Source: Syntrophomonadaceae bacterium (GTDB lineage Bacteria; Bacillota; Dethiobacteria; DTU022). From it: a stretch of DNA of 12,871 nucleotides. The DNA is taken from assembly GCA_003553895.1 (NCBI GenBank), contig PWFM01000062.1, forward strand, positions 1-12,871, written 5' to 3'. Below are positions 1-6,900 of the stretch, piece by piece; the first letter of the stretch is position 1; the number at the start of each line of letters is the position of its first letter. The notes under the pieces are model-generated. The model was not told the DNA's origin and searched no databases. It saw nothing but the letters and a program-made list of their open reading frames with translations. The position numbers and the translations under genes are program-made.

Positions 1-338
1 ATGAGCGCAAAATTGATGTCCTCATCCAGGTCAATATTTCCGGTGAAGAAAGCAAATTCGGGTTGGCCCCTGAAGAGTTGGCCCCCTTCCTGGAGCAGGC
101 GGCCGGTTATGACCGCCTCCAGGTTAAAGGCCTGATGAGCATTGCTCCCTTTGTTGATGATCCCGAGGAAGCCCGCCCCTATTTTAAGCGCCTGCGCGAG
201 CTGCGCGATAAGAATGCCGTCCCGGGCCTGGAACTGCCCGAACTATCCATGGGTATGACCGGTGATTATACCGTGGCCGTGGAAGAAGGAGCGACCATGG
301 TCCGTATCGGCGGGGCCCTGTTTGGCCGGAGTTATTGA
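1..338 (+). CDS. yggS: YggS/PLPBP family PLP-binding protein, 3' part
   Basis: The reading frame is open from base 3, so the gene begins upstream of the window; about 111 C-terminal codons are visible. The fragment carries family hallmarks: the strand ending in VNISGEESKFG, then RGL-like LQVKGLMSIAP, the LSMGMTGDY segment and the C-terminal VRIGGALFG. These lie in the PLP-phosphate binding part of the alanine-racemase-like barrel. Family members bind pyridoxal phosphate without a known catalytic turnover and act in vitamin B6 and amino-acid homeostasis in the cytoplasm. The lysine that holds PLP lies in the missing N-terminal part. In many Gram-positives this gene (ylmE in Bacillus) stands at the head of the ylm-divIVA cluster, which fits the downstream genes here. 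Identification is firm; only completeness cannot be judged. Confidence 0.93.
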   Translation, partial: ERKIDVLIQVNISGEESKFGLAPEELAPFLEQAAGYDRLQVKGLMSIAPFVDDPEEARPYFKRLRELRDKNAVPGLELPELSMGMTGDYTVAVEEGATMVRIGGALFGRSY

Positions 339-340
339 GT

Positions 341-380
341 TTGAATTTGCAATCGCCTTTAATCCGGTGTATTGTAGAAT
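341..380 (+). promoter_or_regulatory. Possible promoter in the yggS-yggT gap
   Basis: The 120-base gap after yggS is AT-rich compared with its surroundings. It contains TTGCAA at 347-352, a 17-base spacer and TATTGT at 370-375, with an overlapping TAGAAT at 375-380. This is a plausible but not strong sigma-A-type arrangement; it would serve yggT-ylmH. Inferred only from the hexamers. Confidence 0.3.
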
Positions 381-458
381 TATTGGAGCAGAAAGAGACA
401 CAACCATTAAAACCCAATCCATTTTCCGCAAGCAGATTTGAGAAAGCAGGTGCATATA

Positions 459-752
459 GTGACTTTAATTGCAGAAGGATTGCTTGTTTTCATTCGCATC
501 TATTATTTTATTATCTTCGGCAGGATTATTATGTCCTGGTTTATGATGGGAGCCGGGGGTGCCGGAGGCAGTGAAACAGTTTCTTCTATTTACAGGGTTT
601 TGTACGGTTTGACTGAACCTTTGCTGGCGCCGCTGCGCAGCGTTCTGCCTTCAGTAAGGATGGGCATGGGGTATTTGGACCTGTCCCCCATTGTCCTCTT
701 GATCCTGTTAAGGGTGGCCCAGCAGATTATTATTAATTACCTCTATTATTAA
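459..752 (+). CDS. yggT: YggT family integral membrane protein (YlmG-like)
   Basis: A small protein (97 aa from the chosen start) with two hydrophobic membrane segments, roughly residues 3-28 and 74-97, joined by a loop with the family signature: YYFIIFGRIIMSWF at the end of the first segment and YGLTEPLLAPLRSVLP before the second. YggT/YlmG proteins are encoded next to division genes in bacteria and plastid-bearing organisms; their biochemical role is not settled, with links to division and membrane organisation. I prefer the GTG at 459 because AGGTG at 448-452 lies six bases before it; in-frame TTG at 438 and GTG at 450 are alternatives with poorer ribosome sites. It sits 15 bases before ylmH, so they are probably co-transcribed. 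No sepF precedes it. Confidence 0.85.
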   Translation: MTLIAEGLLVFIRIYYFIIFGRIIMSWFMMGAGGAGGSETVSSIYRVLYGLTEPLLAPLRSVLPSVRMGMGYLDLSPIVLLILLRVAQQIIINYLYY

Positions 753-767
753 GCGGGAGGTTGATAG

Positions 768-1535
768 ATGAGCTGGGGCGCTTCCCTGACGGAGGAAGAA
801 AAAAGATGGCAGCAGGATTTTGAGCGCAGGCTGGAAGATGTATCAGGTAACCGGACTCATACCACGGCCTTCCTCGATCCGCGGCAGCTTGAACTGGCTG
901 AAAAGGTCTTGCGGCAGAAAAACGACCTTTCCTACACGGTCTACGGGGGTTACCCCGAGGCGGAGAGAAATGTTATCCATGTTTTTCCGGCCCAGAACCG
1001 GGGCGGGCTGCCGCCGGTAGCGGCCGTTCAGGTAGAATGGTCCGGAGACAAAGAGTCGCCTGGCCACCGCGATTTGCTGGGCGCCGTCCTGGGGCTGGGT
1101 TTAAAGCGGGACCAGGTGGGCGATATTGTCATCATCGAAGAAGGGCGGGCTGCTGTGATGGTTTTGCAGTCCAAGGCCGAGTTTGTCTCTGTCAACCTGA
1201 CCGGAGTGGGCCGGGTGACCGTAGACTGCTCCGTCGCCGCGCCCGATCAGCTGGCCCTGGCCGGCAAAAGCGGCAAAGAGATCATGGGCACCGTGGCCAG
1301 CCTGCGGGTAGATTCGATCCTTTCCCTGGGTTTCGGGCTTTCCAGGTCGCGGGTGGTCCGGTTGATCAAAGGGGGGCTGGTTGTTGTCAACTGGCGCCCG
1401 ATCACCTCTCCTTCCCTGCAAATTGAAGAGGGCGACCAGGTTTCGCTCAGGGGGCGCGGCCGGCTGCTGCTGGACAGCGTGGAAGGAGAAACGCGAAAGG
1501 GCAGAATTCGCTTAAAACTAAAAAAATACAGCTGA
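768..1535 (+). CDS. ylmH: YlmH family S4-domain RNA-binding protein
   Basis: 255 aa, matching the usual YlmH length of about 260. The N-terminal two thirds is the YlmH-type region, including FLDPRQLELAE and the YGGYPEAERNVIHVFP segment; the C-terminal part from about residue 184 is an S4 RNA-binding domain (RVDSILSLGFGLSRSRVVRLIKGG, then VNWRPI, then EGDQVSLRGRGR). The tail is basic. In Bacillus, YlmH is related to the RQC factor RqcP and has been reported to work in rescue of stalled 50S subunits; the S4 domain contacts rRNA and peptidyl-tRNA. The ATG at 768 is preceded by GGGAGG. An rqcH gene lies further right in this window (8042-9769), so both factors are encoded by this organism. Placement beside yggT and divIVA is the standard Gram-positive order. 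Confidence 0.92.
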   Translation: MSWGASLTEEEKRWQQDFERRLEDVSGNRTHTTAFLDPRQLELAEKVLRQKNDLSYTVYGGYPEAERNVIHVFPAQNRGGLPPVAAVQVEWSGDKESPGHRDLLGAVLGLGLKRDQVGDIVIIEEGRAAVMVLQSKAEFVSVNLTGVGRVTVDCSVAAPDQLALAGKSGKEIMGTVASLRVDSILSLGFGLSRSRVVRLIKGGLVVVNWRPITSPSLQIEEGDQVSLRGRGRLLLDSVEGETRKGRIRLKLKKYS

Positions 1536-1580
1536 CCAGGCAGGAAAAGATATGCAGCTGTCGAACTTTTCCATGTATTG

Positions 1581-1586
1581 TAAAAT
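1581..1586 (+). promoter_or_regulatory. Possible -10 element upstream of divIVA
   Basis: The 126-base gap between ylmH and divIVA contains TAAAAT at 1581-1586, one base from the consensus -10. The matching -35 position (about 1558-1563, CTGTCG) is poor. DivIVA may therefore have an extra weak promoter in addition to read-through from ylmH. The gap ends in a very strong ribosome site, AGGAGGG at 1649-1655. Confidence 0.25.
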
Positions 1587-1661
1587 TTACGATAAGGGCA
1601 TCAAAAAAATTGTTCGGCGCCCGGTTTTGCCGGTATTACACCTTATCAAGGAGGGTTATTG

Positions 1662-2477
1662 ATGACTATTACCCCGATGGACATACAAAATAAGGAGTTT
1701 GAGCGTTCTTTTCGAGGCTACGATATCGAGGATGTTGATGAATTCCTCGATCGGGTAGCCAAAGATCTTGAACAGTTAATCAGGGAGAATATGGAATTAA
1801 AGGATCAGCTCAGCCAGCTCCAGGATAAGAATAAGAACTACCAGAAACTGGAAGAAACCATGCACAATGCTATCGTTGTTGCCCAGGAAACGGCGGAAGA
1901 AGTAAAGCAGAATGCCAAGCGTGAAGCCGACCTGATCAGGCGGGAGGCTGAAAAAGAAGCCCAGCGCATTATAGAGGATGCCCGCTACCGTTCCAGCAAA
2001 ATTCTCTCCGAGCAGGAAGAACTTTTCAAGCAGGCCCGGGTATTTAAAATGCGGTTCCGTTCTTTCATCGAGGCCCAGCTTTCTTCGCTTGAAAATGAAG
2101 ACTGGTTGATGGAAGCGGACGAAGACCAGGCCCGGGGACAGTTGAAGCGAGATCTGGAACCGCGCCCCGCTTATGAGCATTCTTCCGGTCACGAACCGTC
2201 GGGATATGAACCCGCCGGTTATGAAGGCCCTGATTTTGATTCGCAAGAAGACTTCGAGGCCGATTCAGACTTTGCATCCAAACCGGCTTACGGACAGGAA
2301 GATGATTTTAAAAACGGATTTGATTTCGATGACAGGCCGGATTATGACCCCGGGCCTGATTTTGATCCTAAACCGGGTTTTGAGCCCGGTTCCGATTATG
2401 AATCCACCCGTGAGTTTAATAAAAAGAAAAACTTCAGGCCGAAGCGGGATTACGACTTCGATACTGATTCAGACTAA
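1662..2477 (+). CDS. divIVA: DivIVA cell-pole/septum protein with hexapeptide-repeat tail
   Basis: 271 aa. DivIVA forms a coiled-coil scaffold that binds negatively curved membrane at septa and poles and recruits division or sporulation partners. The N-terminal 60 residues match the family closely: MTITPMDIQNKEF, then SFRGYD, then EDVDEFLDRV. With the ATG at 1662 the membrane-inserting Phe17 and neighbouring Arg18 fall exactly at the Bacillus positions; AGGAGGG six bases upstream supports this start over the TTG at 1659. Residues about 30-140 are heptad-rich coiled coil. From about residue 165 the protein becomes a low-complexity, disordered-looking acidic tail; residues 190-267 are 13 perfect six-residue units with Phe or Tyr at unit position 3. 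Bacillus DivIVA is 164 aa, so the tail is an extra of about 100 residues. The end of the tail turns basic (FNKKKNFRPKR). Confidence 0.95.
   Translation: MTITPMDIQNKEFERSFRGYDIEDVDEFLDRVAKDLEQLIRENMELKDQLSQLQDKNKNYQKLEETMHNAIVVAQETAEEVKQNAKREADLIRREAEKEAQRIIEDARYRSSKILSEQEELFKQARVFKMRFRSFIEAQLSSLENEDWLMEADEDQARGQLKRDLEPRPAYEHSSGHEPSGYEPAGYEGPDFDSQEDFEADSDFASKPAYGQEDDFKNGFDFDDRPDYDPGPDFDPKPGFEPGSDYESTREFNKKKNFRPKRDYDFDTDSD
2229..2462 (+). repeat. Degenerate 18-bp tandem repeat, 13 units, within divIVA
   Basis: Translated in the divIVA frame, this 234-bp stretch reads as 13 back-to-back six-residue units without a gap. Position 3 is Phe or Tyr in all 13 units and position 2 is Asp in nine. Typical units are PDYDPG, PDFDPK, PGFEPG and SDYEST. 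At the DNA level the clearest repetition is around 2337-2408, where units share a GATTTTGA or GATTATGA core. Unit order and spacing were counted by hand. Confidence 0.85.
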
Positions 2478-2486
2478 CAGTCCGCT

Positions 2487-2505
2487 GCCGGTGCGCCCGG
2501 CTTTT
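2487..2505 (+). terminator. Weak intrinsic terminator after divIVA
   Basis: GCCGG at 2487-2491 pairs with CCGGC at 2497-2501 around a five-base loop, followed by TTTT at 2502-2505. The stem is short and the T tract is only four bases, so termination may be partial. It lies just before the next promoter, which fits a boundary between the division cluster and the ileS unit. Confidence 0.45.
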
Positions 2506-2520
2506 GCGGCAGGATTAATA

Positions 2521-2549
2521 TTGACTTTATTTTAAGGACATGCTAAGAT
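2521..2549 (+). promoter_or_regulatory. Extended -10 promoter for the ileS operon
   Basis: TTGACT at 2521-2526 is five of six bases of the -35 consensus. A 17-base spacer leads to TAAGAT at 2544-2549, preceded by TG plus one base (2541-2543), an extended -10. Transcription would start near 2556, immediately before the T-box leader stem I, exactly where it is needed. Confidence 0.8.
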
Positions 2550-2555
2550 TTTTTT

Positions 2556-2805
2556 CGTAAGCTGTGAACGGGACAGTAACACAGGGGAAATGCCCGCGCA
2601 GAGAGCCGGTGAAAGGTGAGATTCCGGCCGGTCAGCCCTGTTGAAGATCACCCGGGAGCTTCCGCCCGAAATTTCCAGCCGGAAAGAGTAGATGCGGACG
2701 GCGGCCGCCGTTACCGGCCTGTTTAAAGAGGCCTGCAGGTTATCTGCGAGGCCATTAGGGTGGTACCGCGGGAGAAATCTCGTCCCTTTCCAGGGACGAT
2801 TTTTT
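2556..2805 (+). ncRNA. T-box leader riboswitch, isoleucine-specific
   Basis: The leader senses uncharged tRNA-Ile and lets transcription continue into ileS. Visible parts, in order: stem I closed by AAGCT 2559-2563 with AGCTT 2657-2661; the AGTA motif at 2575-2578; the specifier codon ATC at 2647-2649 followed by A, reading isoleucine; the conserved AGAGTAGATGCGG element of the stem II region near 2685-2698; stem III GGCCTGCAG 2730-2738 pairing with CTGC and AGGCC up to 2753; the T-box sequence AGGGTGGTACCGCGG at 2757-2771, whose TGGT pairs with the tRNA acceptor end; and the terminator hairpin at 2780-2805. The specifier agrees with the downstream gene. The structure was assigned by eye, and the boundaries are approximate. 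Confidence 0.95.
2780..2805 (+). terminator. T-box regulated intrinsic terminator
   Basis: TCGTCCCT at 2780-2787 pairs with AGGGACGA at 2792-2799 around a TTCC loop, followed by six T's at 2800-2805. In T-box leaders the 5' arm of this hairpin competes with the antiterminator formed with the T-box sequence, so termination occurs when tRNA-Ile is charged. Confidence 0.92.
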
Positions 2806-2854
2806 ATTTATAGATCATGGCGCCAATACAAACATAAATGGAGGAGAAATAGAC

Positions 2855-5629
2855 ATGGATTACCGGGATACCTTAAACCTGCCCCAGACTGATTTTCCGA
2901 TGCGGGCCAAGCTGCCGCAGCGTGAACCGGATATTCTTGAATTCTGGGAAAAGATCGACATCAACAGGCTGGCGCGCGAAAACCGCAGTGGAGCGCCCCG
3001 TTATATTTTGCACGACGGGCCGCCTTATGCCAACGGCGATATCCACATGGGGACCGCTTTGAACAAAGTTCTCAAGGATATAATCAATAAATATAAGAGC
3101 ATGCGGGGTTTTGACTGCCCTTACGTGCCCGGGTGGGATACGCACGGCCTGCCCATCGAACACCAGATCATTAAAACCAAAAAGATTAACCGCAAAGAGA
3201 TTAGCGACCTGGAATTTCGTAAAATGTGTCATGATTATGCCCTGCAATATGTTGACGTGCAGCGGGAGCAGTTTAAAAGGCTCGGCGTCCGGGGCGACTG
3301 GGACAACCCCTACCTGACCCTGGATCCTGAATTTGAAGGCCGGCAGATCAAGGTCTTCGGCACCATGGCGGAACGAGGCTACATCTACAAAGGGATGCGC
3401 CCGGTTTACTGGTGTTCCAGCTGCGAAACAGCCCTGGCTGAAGCGGAAATTGAGTATGGAGACAAGGTTTCCGATTCTATTTATGTTAAATTTCCCTTTA
3501 TCGATGACAAAGGACTCTTCGGGGGCGTGGAAAACACCTACTGCCTGATCTGGACCACCACCGCCTGGACTATTCCGGCCAACCTGGCCATCGTTCTTCC
3601 CCCGGAACTGGATTACGTCCTGGTCGAAGCGGGGACGGAACGATACCTTTTGGCCGAAGGGCTGCTGGAAGAAGTTTCCCGCATTGCCGGTTCGGATCAG
3701 CCCTGGCCGGTTTTAAAACGGTTTAAAGGCAGTGAACTGACCGGCCTGCTCTGCCGCCACCCCCTTTATGACCGGGAATCGATCCTGCTTTTAGGCGATC
3801 ATGTCACCCTGGAACAGGGAACCGGTTGTGTTCATACCGCTCCCGGCCACGGCCATGAAGACTTTTTTGTCGGCCAGGCCAATAACCTGCCCGTCCTCAG
3901 CCCCCTGGACGATAAGGGCTATTTTACTGAAGAAGCCGGCCAGTATGCCGGTATGCATTACGACGAAGGCGGCAAAAAAGTGATCGAAGACCTGGGAGAA
4001 ACAGGGGCCCTCATAGAAACCATACCCGTGGAGCACCAGTACCCGAATTGCTGGCGCTGCAAATTGCCCGTTTTATACCGGGCCACCGAGCAGTGGTTCG
4101 CTTCCATTGACGGTTTCCGCCGGGAGGCCCTGGAGGCGATCAAAAAAGTTAAATGGGTTCCCGCATGGGGGGAAGAGCGAATTTACAATATGATTGCCGA
4201 GCGCCAGGACTGGTGCATTTCCCGCCAGAGAGTCTGGGGCGTGCCCATCCCCATTTTTTACTGCACCGCCTGCGACGCCCACCTGATCAACACAGAAACC
4301 ATCGAAGCGGTTAGCGAGCTGTTTTCGCGGGAGGGTTCTGATGCCTGGTTCGCCCGGGAGGCCGAGGAAATCCTGCCTGCCGGGACTGTTTGTCCCGGGT
4401 GCGGCGGCAGCGGCTTCAGGAAGGAAACGGATACCATGGACGTCTGGTTTGATTCCGGCTCCAGCCATGATGCCGTCCTGGAAACCAGGCCGGAACTGCG
4501 CTGGCCGTCCGACCTCTACCTGGAAGGCAGCGACCAGTACCGGGGCTGGTTCCATTCCTCGCTGCTTACAGCTGTAGCCAGCAGGGGAGAACCGCCTTAC
4601 AAGGCTGTGCTCAGCCACGGCTGGGTTGTTGACGGTGAAGGCAAGAAAATGTCCAAATCACTGGGCAATGTTATTGCTCCCGAGCAAATTATCAAGCAGT
4701 ATGGCGCCGATATCCTCAGGCTGTGGGTCTCATCAGCCGATTTTACCCATGATATCAACCTTTCGGAAAACATCCTCAAGCAGCTGATCGAGGTATATCG
4801 CAAACTGCGCAATACCACCCGTTTCCTCCTGGCCGGCTGCTATGATTTTAATCCCCGCACTGCGGCGGTAGACTACAATTCGCTGGAAGAGCTCGACCGC
4901 TGGGCCCTGTACCGGCTGGGCAAGCTGGTGGAAAAAGTAACCGGAGCTTATGAAAACTATGAGTACCACCAGTTTTTCCATGCCCTCCATAATTTCTGCG
5001 TAGTGGACATGAGCAATTTTTACTTAGATATTATCAAGGATCGTCTTTACTGCTCCGCCCCGGATGATCATGGCCGTCGCTCGGCGCAGACAGTCTTGAT
5101 GACTGTCCTTGAACACCTGGTGGTGATGATGGCTCCGATCCTCACTTTTACCGCAGAGGAATTGTGGCAGCCCCTTCCCGCCCGGAGCCGGGAGAGTGTC
5201 CAGCTGGCCGACTGGCCCGAACCGGACCCGGCCTGGATTGATGATAACCTGGGCAACCGCTGGCAGGGCCTGCTTGAAGTTCGAGAAGAGGTTACCTGGG
5301 CCCTGGAACAGGCCCGCAAAGAGAAAAAGATCGGCGGTTCCCTGGAAGGGTCAGTAACGGTATGGGCGGATGGTGCCCTTTATGAACAGCTGCAGTACTT
5401 CAGCGAGCAGCTGCCCCAGCTGTTTATTGTCTCTGAAGCCCGGCTGCTGCCCGACAAAGAGGCGGCCCCTGCCGATGCCGTTGCCGGTCAGCGCTTCCCG
5501 GTAAAAATCAAGGTGGAAAAAACCGGTGGGACAAAGTGCCCGCGCTGCTGGATATTTACCGACTCAGACCGCGAACTCTGCGCCCGCTGCAGCGACGTAG
5601 TATCCAGGCTGGAAACCGGGGCCGAGTAA
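2855..5629 (+). CDS. ileS: Isoleucyl-tRNA synthetase
   Basis: 924 aa, the normal bacterial length. It activates isoleucine with ATP and charges tRNA-Ile in the cytoplasm; an editing domain hydrolyses mischarged Val-tRNA-Ile. Visible motifs: the class I HIGH-type signature in PYANGDIHMGTALNK (HMGT at residues 64-67, with Thr for the final His); the editing-domain signature WTTTAWTIPANLAI from about residue 233 and the later GTGCVHTAPGHGHEDF; the WCISRQRVWGVPIP segment; KMSKS at 598-602; and a C-terminal zinc finger with Cys 895, 898, 909 and 912. It belongs to the bacterial type with that C-terminal zinc domain. The ATG at 2855 follows GGAGGAG. Expression is controlled by the isoleucine T-box directly upstream, and it is the first gene of a unit with lspA, lgt and rluD. 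No frameshift or missing domain is seen. Confidence 0.98.
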   Translation: MDYRDTLNLPQTDFPMRAKLPQREPDILEFWEKIDINRLARENRSGAPRYILHDGPPYANGDIHMGTALNKVLKDIINKYKSMRGFDCPYVPGWDTHGLPIEHQIIKTKKINRKEISDLEFRKMCHDYALQYVDVQREQFKRLGVRGDWDNPYLTLDPEFEGRQIKVFGTMAERGYIYKGMRPVYWCSSCETALAEAEIEYGDKVSDSIYVKFPFIDDKGLFGGVENTYCLIWTTTAWTIPANLAIVLPPELDYVLVEAGTERYLLAEGLLEEVSRIAGSDQPWPVLKRFKGSELTGLLCRHPLYDRESILLLGDHVTLEQGTGCVHTAPGHGHEDFFVGQANNLPVLSPLDDKGYFTEEAGQYAGMHYDEGGKKVIEDLGETGALIETIPVEHQYPNCWRCKLPVLYRATEQWFASIDGFRREALEAIKKVKWVPAWGEERIYNMIAERQDWCISRQRVWGVPIPIFYCTACDAHLINTETIEAVSELFSREGSDAWFAREAEEILPAGTVCPGCGGSGFRKETDTMDVWFDSGSSHDAVLETRPELRWPSDLYLEGSDQYRGWFHSSLLTAVASRGEPPYKAVLSHGWVVDGEGKKMSKSLGNVIAPEQIIKQYGADILRLWVSSADFTHDINLSENILKQLIEVYRKLRNTTRFLLAGCYDFNPRTAAVDYNSLEELDRWALYRLGKLVEKVTGAYENYEYHQFFHALHNFCVVDMSNFYLDIIKDRLYCSAPDDHGRRSAQTVLMTVLEHLVVMMAPILTFTAEELWQPLPARSRESVQLADWPEPDPAWIDDNLGNRWQGLLEVREEVTWALEQARKEKKIGGSLEGSVTVWADGALYEQLQYFSEQLPQLFIVSEARLLPDKEAAPADAVAGQRFPVKIKVEKTGGTKCPRCWIFTDSDRELCARCSDVVSRLETGAE

Positions 5630-5648
5630 AAAGAGCGGAGGTTACCGA

Positions 5649-6107
5649 TTGCGTAATTTGATCATAATTGTTTCCTCGATCATCATTTTCGACCAGCTGA
5701 GCAAGCAGCTGGTAGTATCGATGATGGAGCTGGGGCAATCTATTACCCTGATCAGGAATTTTCTATACCTGACCTATGTGCGCAACCCGGGCGCCGCCTT
5801 TGGGATGTTTCCCTACCAGACCGCCTTCTTCATTGCTGTAACCCTGGTAGTGGTCGTCCTGATTCTCTATTATTACCGCTACCTGTCTGAAGATCACCGC
5901 TGGATGCGCCTGGGACTTTCATTACAGCTGGGCGGGGCCCTGGGTAACCTGATCGACAGGATTACCTCGGCCTATGTGATCGACTTTATCAACTTTACAA
6001 TCTGGCCGCCGGTCTTTAACCTGGCCGATGCGGCGATTGTAACAGGAATAGCTGTGTTCCTGGTTGCCTTCTGGCGCGACCTTAACCTGCAGAGCAAGGA
6101 GAGCTGA
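5649..6107 (+). CDS. lspA: Lipoprotein signal peptidase (signal peptidase II)
   Basis: 152 aa membrane aspartic protease that removes the signal peptide from prolipoproteins after the lipobox cysteine has been lipidated. Four hydrophobic segments are visible, roughly residues 2-24, 55-76, 87-107 and 122-142. Family motifs: NPGAAFG at 46-52, LGGALGNLIDR at 94-104, VIDF containing catalytic Asp112, and FNLADAAI containing catalytic Asp127. The start is TTG at 5649, chosen because GGAGG at 5637-5641 lies seven bases upstream and the protein then begins directly with the first membrane segment. It follows ileS by 19 bases, the common ileS-lspA arrangement in Gram-positives, and the next gene, lgt, performs the preceding maturation step. 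Complete, with both catalytic residues. Confidence 0.96.
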   Translation: MRNLIIIVSSIIIFDQLSKQLVVSMMELGQSITLIRNFLYLTYVRNPGAAFGMFPYQTAFFIAVTLVVVVLILYYYRYLSEDHRWMRLGLSLQLGGALGNLIDRITSAYVIDFINFTIWPPVFNLADAAIVTGIAVFLVAFWRDLNLQSKES

Positions 6108-6111
6108 TCAA

Positions 6112-6900
6112 TTGTTTCCTGAACTGTTTACTATCGGCAATTTAACCGTTCATTCATACGGGTTGATGATTGCCCTGGGGGTCCTCATATCGGCCGCGGG
6201 CCTGTACAGGGAAGCCCCGGGTGAAAATATTAATCCCGATCACGTCTTAGAAGCGGTCATTGCTTCGGTTTTCTTCGGCCTGATCGGGGCCCGTCTGCTT
6301 TACGTTTTACTGAACTGGGATTACTTCAGCGCCAACCCCGTAGAGATTTTGTTTGCCCAGTTTGCCGGCCTTTCCTTTTTTGGCGGGCTTTTCCTGGGCG
6401 CCTCTGTCCTCTTTTTCTGGAGCAGGTGGCGCCGGATCGGGTTTTTAAAGCTGGCCGACCTGATGGCCCCGTACCTGGCCCTCGGTTACGCTTTCGGCCG
6501 CCTGGGCTGTTTTTTAAACGGCTGCTGTTACGGCAGGGTGGCGGACCTTCCCTGGGCCATGCCGGCAGCGATGGCCGACGATTTACTGCGCCACCCGGTG
6601 CAGCTTTACGCCGCCCTGGGCGCGCTGGTTGTTTTTGCGCTTTTAAAATACCTGCGGCCGAGACGGCCCTTTATCGGGTTTGTGCTGATCTCGCTTTTTG
6701 CCCTTTACGGTTTGCTGCGTTTTACTACCGAATTTTTCCGGGAAGAAGAAGCGGTCTGGCTCGGCCTGACAGCGGCCCAGAATTTCAGCCTGGCTTTGAC
6801 CCTGCTTTCAGTAATTATCATCCTTGTTGTTGGCAGTTATGTTGGCTGGTCCGGTGATAAAAAAGGTGTTAAGAAGAAGGGTAAAGGAGCTAAAAAGTAA
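6112..6900 (+). CDS. lgt: Prolipoprotein diacylglyceryl transferase
   Basis: 262 aa polytopic membrane enzyme that moves diacylglycerol from phosphatidylglycerol to the lipobox cysteine of prolipoproteins, the step before LspA. Motifs: VHSYGLMIALG near the N terminus, SFFGG at 88-92, the Lgt signature GRLGCFLNGCCYGR at 129-142 with Arg130 and Asn136, HPVQLY at 161-166 and LRFTTEFFRE with Arg203. The region equivalent to the H-G-G motif of E. coli has Phe instead of His, and the signature carries three cysteines (133, 138, 139). The TTG at 6112 is chosen: it is preceded by AAGGAG at a good distance and gives the standard N terminus; an in-frame ATG at 6064 would overlap lspA by over 40 bases. 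The last 15 residues are lysine-rich, suiting a cytoplasmic tail. It lies four bases after lspA. Confidence 0.94.
   Translation: MFPELFTIGNLTVHSYGLMIALGVLISAAGLYREAPGENINPDHVLEAVIASVFFGLIGARLLYVLLNWDYFSANPVEILFAQFAGLSFFGGLFLGASVLFFWSRWRRIGFLKLADLMAPYLALGYAFGRLGCFLNGCCYGRVADLPWAMPAAMADDLLRHPVQLYAALGALVVFALLKYLRPRRPFIGFVLISLFALYGLLRFTTEFFREEEAVWLGLTAAQNFSLALTLLSVIIILVVGSYVGWSGDKKGVKKKGKGAKK

Noticed and set aside
339..437. Possible sepF remnant between yggS and yggT
   Set aside because: None of the six frames resembles SepF; the stretch is better described as an AT-rich spacer with a possible promoter.
1616..1634. CCGG-TTTTG-CCGG hairpin upstream of divIVA as a terminator
   Set aside because: Only four base pairs and no T tract follow it.
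2229..2462. CRISPR or regulatory iteron reading of the divIVA repeat
   Set aside because: The 18-bp units are degenerate at DNA level, lack spacers, and keep the coding register and amino-acid pattern, so selection acts on the protein.
2692..2892. A 66-codon open frame starting at ATG 2692
   Set aside because: It runs through T-box leader elements, the T-box sequence and the terminator, and into ileS in another frame. The RNA structure explains the sequence.
4073..4618. A 181-codon minus strand frame inside ileS
   Set aside because: The + strand here codes for conserved parts of IleRS; long antisense frames are expected in GC-rich coding DNA.
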